Below, one piece after another: positions 46,139 to 58,479 of a DNA stretch of 64,000 bases. The notes under the pieces were generated by a model, which saw nothing but the letters and a program-made list of their open reading frames with translations, did no database searches and had not been told where the DNA came from. Source of the stretch: Turnera subulata (lineage: Eukaryota > Streptophyta > Magnoliopsida > Malpighiales > Passifloraceae); contig JAKUCV010007820.1 in the NCBI GenBank assembly GCA_028386065.3, positions 51,113 through 115,112 on the forward strand, read 5' to 3'. A program made the position numbers and the translations under genes. Every line of letters begins with the position of its first letter. The first letter of the stretch is position 1.

Positions 46139-48261
46139 TTAGTTTCTCGACCTTTTCCTCTCAGATGGTGGATGTGGTGGTGCTGGGGGTGCCCTGGTCA
46201 GTGCCCTTGCCATGTTGAGGAGGTTTGTGAGGGTTTTAGTCAATTGGACTTGCTGGCCTGTGTAATGGTTGTGGAATTCTCTCATGACACGGGCCTGTGT
46301 TTCTGCATTCCTCCTCAACTCTGTGATGCCCCGAGTGATGCTGGTATGCGTTTCCCCCATTGAACCTGTGAGGCGGATCTCTTGGGCAAAAATGCTCTCT
46401 TAGAGGCGCTGCTGACGTTCCCCTTAAGCAGTGAGTGCTTCTTGTAGGCGGTTTTGGTTCTGGAGGATTGGAATGATTTGTTGTCTAATCCAATCCTGCA
46501 TCTGCTCAAGGATATCCATCAATTGATCTCGGGTAACAGCCTGGGCCTGTCCCTGGTGCTGTGGGGCTGCGGCTGGTCATGATTGTTCTGGGCCTATGCC
46601 TGAGGCTGTGCCTCGCCATGTGCTGCTTCTATTGCTACAGCCTGTTCCTCAGGCTGTTCCCCTGTAGCTTCCTCTTCAGCCTGTTCCTGAGGCTGTGCTG
46701 TGGGAAGATTGAGGCGGTTGAGAATTTTGTTGTCGACCCAAACTGTGCCTTCAACTTCCTAATATTGGTTGGGGGGAAGGCCATAGTGGCGTGCTAAGGC
46801 TGTAATGATTTCTGCGCCCGGAAGATACTGTGCTTGACACTGTGTGTAGAATCGGCGTATGATGAAACAACCTATGTTGAGGGGCTGTCGGTGACCATGC
46901 AGCAGAGGATGAAGAGCTCCTCAGTTTGCACTGTCACGCGGGTTCTATTCCGGTCATAGATGTTATGGGCGAGGAAGTGCTGTATAACACGGAGGCTGCG
47001 ACGGTGGAAAGACTTCGCGCTTCTGGAGGAGGAGTTGTAGCCCGGTGTGTTTGAGATTTCTCTCCAGAAAGTCTCAACATCAAAGTTTCCATGCCTCTCC
47101 TGGTATCCATCATTGCCTAGGCCAAAAATGGCATTAAACTGGGCAATCATGAGAACCCAGTTCTCGTTGTCAAACCGGAATCGCACGATGCCATCTTGGC
47201 GTGGTGTGGGTGGCTGATAGGAGAGGGAAGAGTAAAACTCTTGGGTGAGATCCTTGTAGGTGTGCTCTCTTTGCGTGGCAAAGTTCAACCACCCAATTGG
47301 TTGAAGCAACTGTCTGATGCTATTCCAGAGGCCGATGTGCCGTAGAGCATTCATGTCGAGTCATCTGCTGACAAGCACAATTTGAGATTGTGCCCGTGTC
47401 CATGCCCTTGTGGGGTCGGCATTCACTGCTTGGAAAACGAACTACTGGATGGGAACCTCCTGCTCGACCTGTTCCTCTTCGTTCTGTTGGTCCGCTTCTT
47501 CTTCTTGTTCTTCCCCCTGTTCCTCTCTGTCTTCTTCCACGCTAATCTTGGTTGTGTTTGGATTGACCCTCAGTTCGTTTTGGCTGAGAGGCGGGGGTGG
47601 ATTGGCTGGCCGTAGTGGTGGTTTTGTATTTAGATGTGGTGGAGCGGGTGCGAGGTCGTTTGGTAAGGGGGAGGTAGGGGTTGGGGCTGTTGGTAGGCTA
47701 GGTGTTGGTGTGAGAGTGACGATGTATGATTTAGGGGCGGGTTCAACCGTCATATCAATGATCTCCGATTCAGGGATCACGGTGCGTTTATTGGGGCGTA
47801 CCTCTGTGGTAAAGGTGGTGGTTTCAATTTTGGGAGGAGGGTCTAGGTTTAGGTCTATCCTGCCGCTGGGGCTTGTGAGTTGGGTACGAGGGCGGCGGGT
47901 GTAATGGGTGAGTGAGGTTGTTTGGATGGTGGAGGTTGTGGCTTGAGGGGTGTCGGGTGTGGTTTCTGTGGGTGGTGCAGGCAGGGCAAGGAGGGGTGTG
48001 GTTAGGGTTTGTGTCGGTGGGTAGAGGCGAGCAAACTCGCTGATAAGGATGTGGAGGGGAGGGAAGTCTGGGTGCAGTTGGGGTGTGGGGATGACGGGGA
48101 AGGATTGTAGTGGTGGTGGGTTGATGGGTAGGTTTCTTTAGATGAATTGGAAGAGGGGGCGGGTAATGGTGTAGGTGACCGGTTGGTCTGTGGTGGGGTT
48201 AGGGTTAGGTTGATTGGAGGAGGAAGGAGGGGTTGTGGGTGGGTTGTTACCACCGGCCATT
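46139..48261 (-). pseudogene. Athila post-pol ORF (env-position 'plant transposon protein' domain), broken
   Basis: ATG at 48261 (MAGGNNPPTTPP) opens a Pro/Thr-rich N-terminal part. The same frame continues, with stops at 48138, 47442 and 47355, to a folded region: HIGLWNSIRQLLQPIGWLNF, HTYKDLTQEFYSSLSY, FRFDNENWVLMIAQFNAIFG and AHNIYDRNRTRV. This fits the 'putative plant transposon protein' domain often found after pol in Athila elements. A Gln/Glu/Ser-rich tail follows in shifted frames to about 46139. No signal peptide or membrane span is seen, so it need not be an envelope protein. Confidence 0.72.
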
Positions 48262-49199
48262 ATGGTGAAGCGAGGAATTTTTGTATTTTTAAGGTTTGCA
48301 GTAGTGGGTAGACGAGAGGAAGAAGATGAAGTGCAAAGGGCATGTGCAGGGGTTTTTAAAGCCAATGAACATGTGCAAGGATTGGTGAAGCGGTGGAAAA
48401 GTGAAGGGTTATGTCTGCTGGGTAATCACTGTTTGCCGCCCATTCATTTATGTGTGTGCCCCCCTTTTCAGAGTTTGGGTTGTGTTTATTCGCATGAATG
48501 ACACGTGGGTAAGGGGGGTATAATTATGTTGGGTAGACTTTATGGTGCGTGAGACAAATCTTTCCCTGTTCCTCTTCTTGCGCTGGGTACTGTAGCCGGA
48601 ACAGGCAGGGCCTGTTTGTCACTACAGGGCCACAGGCTGTTCTTTGGTAGAGACTTCGTGTACTAGGGAAAAATTGTTTCATATATTCAGTGAGACCCTT
48701 AATTCTAGTGTTCTGTCCGAGGCCCCTTACTGCTAAATATCCTCTAAGTGTGAGGAATCATCTAGATGAGGGGTTAGATTAAGATGGAAGTTCGACACAG
48801 GCTCAGCTTGTGATGAGGCTGTAGTGAGCCTGTGTAGCATCAAAATACTCCTTTTTGCAAAAAAAATTTGAAGCTAGCTATTTAAAAAGGGTATAGAAGA
48901 ACTTCCCTGACGAATTTCTGACTTGATGATTCCTTTCCTTGAACTGCAGCACCTAGTAAAGAAAAAAAAACACACAAAGGAAAAACAAAACAAACTAAAA
49001 GAAAGTAAAGTAAAGAAAATTTGAAAATTACCACACTTGAGTTTTGCCCAAGTGCGTGCTTCTTTTACGTCTTTTAGCTGGACACATCCCTGTTATGCTA
49101 GTTGGGAGACGGATCTTGGAGCAATTGAGTCTCCTGATACTCGTTGGTCCTTATGTGATACAGCTTCAGCCTGTGCCCATTGACCTTGAATGGATGTGT
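48262..49199 (-). other. Athila spacer between integrase and post-pol ORF
   Basis: Non-coding. Contains an AACAGGC...GCCTGTT stem-loop (48600-48617) and a perfect 11-bp stem, ACACAGGCTCA with TGAGCCTGTGT, at 48795-48835. The other open frames are short. Confidence 0.55.
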
Positions 49200-52100
49200 C
49201 TACTCATTGTAGATTTCGACAGCTCCATGTTGGTAACAGTGTGACATAGTGAAAGGTCCAGACCATCTTGATCGAAGCTTTCCTGGGAATAGCTTCAAGC
49301 GAGAGTTGTAAAGAAGAACTTGGTCCCCTTCTTTGAATTTCTTAGGCTGGATACTGCTGTCATGCCACTTCTTTGTCTTGTATAGCTTGGCATTCACATG
49401 TGCTTCCAGCCTTAGCTTGTCCAATTCATTAAGCTGCAACAATCCCTGCTCTCCCACGGCCTGTGTATCAAAGTTTAGAGCCTTAATGGCCCAATACGCC
49501 TTGTGCTCAAGTTCCACAGGTAGGTGGCAAGCTTTCCGAAAGACGAGGCGGTATGGAGTGGTGCCAATGGGTGCCTTGTAGGTTATGTGGTAAGCCCAAA
49601 GAGCATCATCAAGCTTCACTACCCCATCCTTGCGTGATGGTCCCACTGATTTCTCCAAAATTTGCTTGATCTCTCTATTTGTCACCTCGACTTGGCCACT
49701 TGTTTGAGGATGGTAGGGAGTGGCCACCTTGTGTCGGATTCCATACTTCCTTAAGAGAGCTTCAAACTGTCTGTTACAAAAATGGGGACCTCCATCATTG
49801 ATTATGGCTCTTGGGGTGCCGAATCGAGTGAAGATATTTTTCTTCAGGAACTGTGTCACTACCCTGGCATCATTTGTTGGGGAGGCAACACCCTCAACCC
49901 ATTTGGGAACATAATCGACAACTACCAAGATGTAGTTATTTCCATATGAACTTGGGAATGGTCCCATGAAATCATTCCCCCAAACATCAAACAGCTCCAC
50001 CTCAAGAATGGCCTGTTGTGACATTTCTTGCCTTCTGGAGATGTTCCTTGTCCGCTAGCATTCTTTGCAAGCTACCACCCAATTGCGCGCATCCTTGAAC
50101 AAAGTAGGCCAGTATAGGCCAGCTTGTAGGACCTTGGAGGTTGTCCTTGTTGCGCCATGTTGTCCTCGATACTGAGCATTGTGGCAACTGTGTAGGACCT
50201 GTGCCACCTTTTCTTCAGGAATGCATCTCCTGATCATTCCATCTCCACACCTTCTGAATAGTAAGGGCTCATCCTATAGGTAGTTCTTCATGTCAAGGAA
50301 GAACTTCTTCCTTCGAGAGTAACTCAGGTCAAGTGGGAGGGCTCCACAGACTAAGAAGTTAAGAATTTCTGCATACCACGGCATGAGCCTGTGAGTGACA
50401 CTGTGAATGGTCACGATGAGGCTGTCATCTGGGAGATGGTCATTAATGTGCATGTCCTCTCTTGGCATGTGCTCTAGGGGTAGTCTGGATAGGTGGTCAG
50501 CTACTACATTTTCTGTACCCTTCTTGTCCCGAATTTCCAAGTCAAACTCCTGGAGTTGGAGGATCCACCTCAGAAGTCTTGGCTTGGTTTCCTTCTTTGT
50601 CAGCAAGTACTTCAGGGCTGAGTGGTCAGTGTGTATGATGGCCTTGGAACCCAGCAAGTATGCTCAAAATTTACCAAAGGCAAAGACTACTACCAAGAGT
50701 TCCTGTGCATCTTCCAGAGTATGGCTGGCGTAGTAGATGGCATAAAGTTTGTTGTCTTTCCTTTGTCCTAGCACACCCCCTACAGCATGGTCACTGGCAT
50801 CACACATGATCTCAAAAGGCTGGGTGCAGTTTGGGGACTGAATGATTGGGGCTGTGGTCAATGCGGTTTTGATCCTGTGGAAAGCATCTAAACAAGATTC
50901 ATCAAATACAAATTCGGCATCCTTACTAAGGAGATTCGTCAATGGTTTTGCAATCTTTGAGAAGTCCTTAATAAAGCGCCTATAAAAACCTGTATGTCCA
51001 AGGAAAGCTCGAATTGCCTTAACAGAATTTGGATGTGGAAGTTTTTCAATTATATCAATTTTGGCTTGGTCTACCTCAATACCACGTCGTGAGATTTTGT
51101 GTCCAAGAACAATTCCTTCAGTCACCATGAAATTGCACTTTTTCCAATTGAGAACAAGGTTAACAGCCTCACACCGTGCCAGCACTGTTTCAAGGTTAGC
51201 CAAACAAATATCGAAAGAAGTGCCATAAATAGAGAAATCATCCATGAATACCTCCATTATGTGCTCGATCAGGTCATGAAATATGGCCATCATGCAAAGT
51301 TGAAAAGTGGCAGGGGCATTGCACAGGCTGAATGGCATGCGCCTATATGCAAATGTTCTATAAGGGCATGTAAATGTGGTTTTTTCATGTATCACTTGGG
51401 TGGATTGGAATCTGGAAGAATCCACAATATCCACCCAAGTAGCAAAAATGTGTGTGCTTGGCAAGTCTTTCTAACATTTGATCTGTGAATGGCAAAGGAA
51501 AATGGTCTTTCCTAGTGGCCTTGTTGAGCTTCCTGTAGTCTATGCACATCCTCCAACCCGTGACAGTCCTAGTAGGTGTGAGTTACTCTTTTTCATTTTT
51601 TACAACTGTCATTCCTCCTTTTTTAGGAACTACATGCACGACACTATTCCAAGGACTATCTGAAATTGGATATATGATCCCAGCATCTAGCAGTTTCAAT
51701 ATTTCCTTTTTAACCACTTCTTTCATGTTTTCATTTAACCTTCTTTGTTGTTATATTATGGGTTTAGTGCCTTCTTCTAAAAGAATTCGATGCATGCAGA
51801 GGTTAGGGCTGATACCTGTGAGATCATCAATGGTGTAGCCTATTGCCTTTCGGTGCTTGTTGACTACAGTGCGTACATTTTCTTCTTCCTCCTGTGAAAA
51901 GTTAACTCCAATAATAATGGGAAATGAAGAAGCTTCAGGGTCTAAGTAGATATACCTGAGGTTAGGTGGTAGAGGTTTCATTTCTACCCTTGGTGCCTCT
52001 TTCGCAAGTTCTGGTTTGGCGGGTACTGTAACAGGCTCTGAAACAGCATCAGTAATAGGCTTAGTAACAACATCAATCTGATGTTTTGCAGCATGGGCCT

Positions 52101-52872
52101 GTGCGTCAATTTCTGGCTTTGTTTCTTCTGCCAGAAATTTTGCTACCTCCTGCAGGGCCGTTTCATCTCCTTCAATGAGTCCATTGACTAAGCAGCCCAG
52201 CAGCTCATCCTCATGTGTCTCCTTGAGTTGGGATGCCTTGACTAGCACATCAACAAGGCCTAGCAAAACATCTACCATGTAGCATTGTCCTGCTCCAAAC
52301 TCGTTCCTTTGTGCCTTCTGGACATTGAATTATACTGTTTCTTCTCCAAGTCGTAGTGTCAATGTCCCATTGGTGCAGTCGATCATGGCTCCTGCTGTGG
52401 CTAAGAAAGGGCGTCCCAAAATGATGGGTGTCTTCTCATCCTCCGTCATGTTCATCACTACAAAGTTTACAGGGATGAAGAAATTGCCAACCTTGATTGG
52501 AACATCTTCCAACACTCCCACAGGATATACAAGTGAGCGGTCGGCAAGCGGAATGGTCATCCTCGTGGGCTTGATGTCTCCAAGGTTCATGTTCTGAGTG
52601 ATGGAGAGTGGTAACAGGTTGACACTGGCTCCTAGGGCTCCTTCAATTTTTTTGTCCCCGATGTTGCAAGATATCGTGAAGCTTCCAGGGTCTGAGCATT
52701 TTCTAGGTGGATGGTGTTGAATGAGAGCGCTCCCCTGGACTGTCACGGCTATAGTCTCGATATCATCAATAGTTCTCTTCTTCGTCAGAATATCCTTAAG
52801 GAATTTTGCATATGAAGGCATCTGTGTAACCACATCACTGAAAGGCACATTGACATATAATTTACTAAGCAT
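49200..52872 (-). pseudogene. Athila pol: protease, RT, RNase H, integrase; broken
   Basis: Protease region (52872-52330): MPSYAKFLKDILTKKR, LGASVNLLPLSI (the usual catalytic Asp is replaced) and PIILGRPFLATAGAMID. A linker reaches 51751. Reverse transcriptase: WRMCIDYRKLNKATRKDHFP, then after a shift EVFMDDFSIYG (catalytic FMDD) and LGHKISRRGIEVDQAKI. RNase H: FEIMCDASDHAVGGVLGQRK and [16 protein letters not shown]. Integrase: CHNAQYRGQHG and DARNWVVACKEC (HHCC), [20 protein letters not shown] (first Asp), [18 protein letters not shown] (second Asp) and [19 protein letters not shown] (Glu). RT, RNase H and integrase share one frame, interrupted by several stops. Confidence 0.9.
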
Positions 52873-54300
52873 TTCCTTAAACTTACGGAATTGCTTCTCC
52901 AGCTTGGATTTGTGGTACTTCTGGGTATGGGAGAGGAGGTTGATAAGGTAGAACAGTCTGAGGCTGTTTCTCAGCTCTTTTTGTGCTCACAGCCCCAGTC
53001 ACAGGCTCAGCCTATGCCTGCACTATCTGTCCAGAGCTGGATGTCGATGCTTGTTGCTCCACAGCCTGAGACGGGTTGGACATTGTGTCCTTAAACTCCT
53101 TCCCACTGCGATGTGTTACAGCCTTGACATGCTCATTCCTTGGATTTTTTATCAGCTTTTCTGGAAGAGCTCCTTGTTGGCTAGTGGACATGGTGGCTTG
53201 TTCAGCAATCTGATTGTTGAGGATTCTGTTGTGGGATTTCAGTTGACTGATTTCCTTGTTGATTTTGTTTTTGTTTTCTAGGATGGATTGCAGCAAATTC
53301 ATCGTGTTGGTGTTGTTTCCTTGCTTCCCTGCCTGATTCTGCCTTTGGTATTGAGGCTTCCCATCATGGTTCTGTCTCTAGTATTGGGGCTGTTGTGGAA
53401 TCCTTTCTTCGTTTGGTGCCTTCCAAGAGAAATTGGGATGGTTTCTCCAGGATGGATTGTAGGTGTTTCCATATTGGCCTTGCTTCTGCTGGACGTAGTG
53501 AGCTTGTTTAAAATCACTTTCGGCAAAGAGTGGGCAACTGGATGTACCGTGAGGTCCTCCAAAGCCTTCACAGTCTAGGATTGTGACTTAGGCTGTCTTG
53601 ACTTGAGCAGCCCCTAGCTGTTTTCTAAGGGCTTCTATCTCTTCCTCTAGCTTGATTACTCTGTCCACACCAATTATTCCAGAGGATTTGTCTCCTCTGA
53701 CTTGGATCTTCCTCTTGGACAGGGCTTCAAGAATGGCAACTCTGTCATTATAATCCTTGTCCAGGAATGCACCATTGGCCATCTTGTCAAAGGTGTTCTG
53801 GTCTTCATCACATAGGCCGCAATAGAATTGCTCAAGTTGCACGGCCTCATCAATTCGGTGGTTTGGGCATCTTCTTAGTAGTCCCTTGAGGCATTCTCAA
53901 GCATCTCGAGCTGACTCATCATAGTGCTGGGAAAAACCAATAAGCTGCTGCCTTAAACTTACAGCCTTGCTTGATGGATGGTATTCCTTCAAGAAAGCTC
54001 TGACTAGACTATCCCAGTTAGTGAAATGGCCCGCTTCATGGTTGTTAGGCCATTCAAATGCTGCATCTCTGAGTGAGAATGGGAACACTCTCATGTACAG
54101 TTGCTCCTTGGTCATCCCTGCTATGTTCACAGTACTGCACACCAACAGAAAATTTTGCAAATGCGAGTTTGGATCTTCAGAGGGTGTCACTCCAAAAGTA
54201 CGCCTTTCCAGCATGCTCAGCAAGTTAGTGCGGATCTCATATGGGGCATCTACATCTGGAATGGCTATGCTATTATGGATGATGGTGGTTGTAGGAGCTG
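52873..54300 (-). pseudogene. Athila gag, broken
   Basis: Begins near 54270 with VDAPYEIRTNLLSMLERRTF, then SEDPNSHLQNFLLVC, FSLRDAAFEWPNN and WDSLVRAFLKEYHP (Athila retrotrans_gag). After a TGA at 53897 the same frame continues through LEQFYCGLCDEDQNTFDKMA, the HYVQQKQGQYGNTYNPSW block and a C-terminal coiled coil (ENKNKINKEISQLKSHN). A frameshift lies between gag and the protease frame near 52900-53000. Confidence 0.88.
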
Positions 54301-54574
54301 GGACATGGGGATGTAGGGTCGAACAGGCTGAGCCTGTTCAATGCCCTGGTGCGCTCCTTTGTTGGGTCAATCTGCCATGTTCTGTTGCTTTTGTTTGTTC
54401 TGCTTGCGAATCCAGTGGGTTTTCTTTTCAATTTCCTGGTGGAAGATTAGAGTTGGTTGCTTGCTCTTGGTTTGGGGCATGCACCACCTAAAAGACTTCA
54501 ACATGGAAAAAGAAAAGGGTTAAAATATAAAAAGCCTAATAAATCAAAATAAAAAGCAAAAGAATCAAGCGCCA

Positions 54575-54593
54575 GTCCCCGACAACGGCGCCA
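54575..54593 (-). other. Athila primer-binding site (tRNA-Asp type)
   Basis: TGGCGCCGTTGTCGGGGAC on the minus strand, a few bases past the 5' LTR. Confidence 0.88.
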
Positions 54594-54599
54594 AAAACT

Positions 54600-56657
54600 A
54601 GATGTGGAGTCCTACAAGTGCGCAGGGTTGTTGTAGTACTCTATCAAGGTCGTATCTATAGAGACTGGGATGAGCCTGTTACTCCTTCATTTAGACAAAT
54701 TAGGCTTGAAACAATTGATCAGATGTGGAAATTTGGGTGAGTACAAATTAAAATTAAAATGAGCAAGAGTAGAAAGTAATATCAGTGTTGAAGTAGGAGA
54801 AGAATTAGAATTGGTAAAATCTTAGGCATCCGGGGTTCACATGTCTTGCTCTTTTGCTCCAAATTGGTCAACAACATCATAACAGACTGAGCCTATTTGA
54901 CGCCCTGTGTTTAATAAGATGTCTTGAAGGGGCTCCCAACCTATTATACCACCAACGACTTTCGATCTTATTGATGGTTCTCTAAGCTTCCATCTACCCC
55001 TTGTCACTAGAATAGACGTTCACTTAGAGGTGAAGTTTAGTGTTGTTGCTAATTAACCACAGTCTCTCCCTAACTTCTTTCGAACGGCTAGGGAGTGAAG
55101 GCTGACTACTGTTGGTCTAGCTAACTTGGCTTCTCCTTTCGGTCCTTCACCAAGCTGCTACTTGATTAAGATAGACTTCTCAAAAGTCAATCAAGAATCA
55201 TATTAAAATGGTATTATCTTTTCGACTGTGCTGCCACAGGCCGAGCTAGTGCTGAGCCTGTGGACAACACAAGATCGATTATAAGGTTGGTTCTTGCAGG
55301 CGCTCTCAACCTATACTGAATGCACTTGTTTTTACTCACCGGTTCCTCCCAAGATTCTCACTCATCCTAATGCTTTCACATCGGTCAACCCAAGGGGATT
55401 AAGAATTGGTGTTGAGGCTAATTCCTCAATTAGCTCCTAATTTCTTTCAAAACTAAGAACTAAGGGTTGGTTGTTGTTGTCCCAGCAACTATGGTTTCTC
55501 ATTTCAGTCCATCACCTAGCTACCTATAATCATGTATGGGTTTGATCAAGACTCAAACATGGAGTAGGTTTGCAACAACCAAACAAGAGGTCGGGTTAAG
55601 AACATAAGACGAATAATTTATTGCAAATAAAACAGAGACATGCTTCACCCCTTCAACCTAAGAGGGGTTATTTAGTTCATAACCAAAATTAAAAAATCAG
55701 TGGGGACAAAGGTTGGCATAAGGATTGGAACAAATCTGGAGGTTAGGGACAACACGGTTTCTGCCCAGAAAAGGCTGCAGAATCATGTTTCCACTTGAAC
55801 CCTTTGTTCCAAAACTTCCGCAGAGTTGGTGTTTGATCGAGGGTTTATTCGATGATAGTTCTTTCTTCCTTCTTCCAATTTATAGGCGTGAATCCTTCTC
55901 TTCTCTCTTCTCCCACTTGCTGAAAGGTATGGAAGTTGGGCAAGTTGGAGTTCACTTGCCCATCTTTGTCCCTCGGGGTAAGGTGCCATGGGAGGTGTGC
56001 TGATAGGGTGAGTTCTTTAGATCTGCAGATTTTAGAAGACTTTAGGGGAGGATGATAGTTCTTTAATTGTAATTTTCTTTGGGTGTAATGATTATCCCTT
56101 CTTTCCTATGCCTAAAGTCTTCTGCAATGCTCAGGTTATAATTGCAGAGTTGAAAGTTTTACAAGTGGTGAGGCTCTGCAAGTGGCTGAGTATTGAATTC
56201 ATTCTTTGCTTTTTCTGATCATCTGCAGATTCCACAGGCTGAGCCTGTGCTGGGCCTGTGGTGAGGCTGTGTGTAGTCTCTTCTATTCTTTTCTGTAGTT
56301 GAATTCAGCTCTCCTTGCGATTGATGTGGGAGCATGATGGCTTTATGGATCAAGGCAAAGGTGGTAAAATCCAGTGGAAATCTTGTGATTGGAGGGGGAT
56401 TCGTGGCTTTCTACCGATTCTGCAATGAACAACAGGCCCAAAACAGACTCATGTTGTGCCAGAAGCTGTTTCTTCGAATTCTCCAATAAAATCTCCAAAA
56501 TTCTTCAAAATGCACTTGGAATCACTAATCATACAATAAAGGATGGGATTTAAGGGAATATGATGAAATAATGCAAAGTAAGGCATATAGTCATGATGAA
56601 TTGATAGCAAATATATCTAAAATCATGCCTAAAACTATGCATATTTCATGTGCATCA
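54600..56657 (-). repeat. Athila 5' LTR (about 2058 bp)
   Basis: Collinear with 42477-44519; visibly diverged by substitutions and small indels. The inner end is AGATGTGGAGTCC, with the terminal base altered relative to the other LTR. Outer end GTGCATCA at 56657. Confidence 0.92.
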
Positions 56658-56662
56658 CTAAT

Positions 56663-57367
56663 GCTGATGCTATGAAAGTAAGTGAGGATTTAAATGCTGA
56701 GAAATTTGCTCTAAAAAATGCTTATGATGAACTTGAAAAGGGATATGCTTGTAAGAATGATATGTGTAAAGTGGTTCAAAATGAGAGGAATGCTCTTGAA
56801 AAGCATCTCATTTATCTAAAATCCTCTCAAGAAAAATTTACTGGTAGTACCAGTAATTTGAATATGTTATTAGGACAGCAAAGAAATTCTTCACAAAAAG
56901 AAGGATTAGGTGCTACACATTTGGTTTCTAAAAAAACCAAATTCTACTGTGCGATTTGTTAGGGCGGAATCTAGTGTACCATACAAACCAGATACTTCAC
57001 ATCTTAGGAATCTTAGGACACACACGTATGTGAACCCCATTATACTTCAAAGCCAAGTAGGTCAAATCTGGTTGATAGAAAACCATATAGAAAGAATATG
57101 TCATATAGGACAGATATGGTTTTTAGAAAACCAAATCGTAGTATGCAGTCACATAAAAGAAACGCTTATGTACAATCTTCTAGGAATTATATGCATACAC
57201 ATTATCATGCACCACGTATTACTTGCTATTACTTTGGAAAGAATGGTCATGGTATCAAGGCTTGTAGGATCAAGAAGATGAAAGAAAATGTTAGATATCT
57301 GTGGGTTACGAAAGGAACCAAATCTAACCCCACAGGACCCAAGTTAGTTTGGGTACCTAAAACCTAG
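56663..57367 (+). pseudogene. SIRE-type gag, part 3
   Basis: With the Athila element removed, KSRLAN joins ADAMKVSEDLNAEKFALKNA in frame. This coiled-coil gag tail runs to a TAG at 56960. Past a shift, CYYFGKNGHGIKAC (about 57229-57270) is a second zinc knuckle whose second Cys is replaced by Phe, followed by SNPTGPKLVWVPKT and a stop. Confidence 0.85.
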
Positions 57368-57377
57368 TTGTTTTCTG

Positions 57378-58470
57378 CAGGTGACAAGGGATGAATGGAT
57401 CCTAGACAGTGGATGCTCAAGGAATATGATAGGAGAAGTATCCATGTTTTCATCTCTAACCATAAAAGACCGAGGAAAAGTAACTTTTGGGTACAAGTCC
57501 AAAAGACAAATTCTCGGTGTTTAAGTGCAAGAACAGAAACACCAACCTTATGGTACAGAAGACTAGGGCATGCCAACTTGGACCTCATATCCAGATTATC
57601 AAGCAAGATGTTGGTGAAGGATTTACCCGTACACAAATATGAGAAAGAAGCTACATGTCGAGCATGTCAGCTTGGTAAGCAGGTTAAAAGTTCCTTTAAA
57701 CCCAAGCAAGCTATCTCTACATCTAGACCACTTGAATTATTGCATATGGATTTGTTTGGACTTAGGAGAACCTTGAGTATTGGTGGTAAGAGATATGTTT
57801 TTGTCATAGTTGATGATTATTCTAGATATACATGGGTCATATTTCTTGCTCATAAGGATCATGCATGTGATGAGTTTAGTACTCTTGTTAAACGTTTACA
57901 AAATGAAAAGGGGTACAAAATGAAAAAATTAGAAGTGATCATGGAGGAGAATTTAATAATCATGCTTTTAAGCAATTCTGTGAGCAAAGTGGCATAGTAT
58001 ACACTTTTTCGACTCCTAAAACACCTCAACAAAATGGGGTAGTGGAAAGGAAGAATTGAACCTTGCAAGAAATGGCTAGAACTATGCTTAATGAGCATAA
58101 GTTACCAGTATATTTTTGGGCAGAGGATGTGAAAACAACATGCTACATTTTAAATAGAGTCTCTATGTGTCCTATAATTGAGGAGGCACCTTATGAGATT
58201 TGGTATGGGAAGAAACCAAATATTTCTAAGTTTAGAGTCTTTGGGTCTAAAAGCTATACTCTGAATACAAACGATAACTTGGATAAGTTTGAAGCAAAAT
58301 CTGTTGATGGTATTTTCCTTGGCTGTTCTACAACCAGTAAAGCATATCGAGTCTACAACAAGATAAATATGGTTGTTGAAGAAACCATACATGTTGTTTT
58401 TTATGAGACTAATCCGTGTGATCTAAGTGTTGATGAAGATGGAGATGGCACTCTGGATGCTCAACCATAG
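57378..58470 (+). pseudogene. SIRE-type protease and integrase, deleted and frameshifted
   Basis: Protease: DEWILDSGCSRNMIGEVSMF (from 57389) with the D-S-G triad, then GKVTFGYKSKRQILGV and a stop. Roughly 80-100 residues usually found between here and the integrase are missing. Integrase: ETPTLWYRRLGHANLDLISR, CRACQLGKQVKSSFK, LLHMDLFGLRRTLS and FVIVDDYSRYTWVIFL. A frameshift near 57926 moves to a frame with SDHGGEFNNHAFKQFC-like text and TPQQNGVVERK (about 58000-58056). The last frame (to 58470) holds PVYFWAEDVKTTCYILNRV and FRVFGSKSYTLN. Confidence 0.86.
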
Positions 58471-58479
58471 GCTATTAAC

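Larger units (their letters stand above)
42477..56657 (-). mobile_element. Athila-type Ty3/gypsy retrotransposon, 14.2 kb
   Basis: LTRs are 42477-44519 and about 54600-56657. An exact CTAAT duplication flanks the element (42472-42476 and 56658-56662). Coding is on the minus strand: gag, protease, reverse transcriptase, RNase H, integrase, then a post-pol ORF in the env-like position. The primer site at 54575-54593 is TGGCGCCGTTGTCGGGGAC, the tRNA-Asp type used by Athila. A family-specific palindrome (ACAGGCTGAGCCTGT type) is scattered through LTRs, spacers and coding parts. Stops and shifts mark it as defective. Confidence 0.94.

Noticed and set aside
47382..47904. Plus-strand frames over the Athila post-pol region
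   Set aside because: Shadows of the minus-strand Pro/Thr/Glu-rich ORF.
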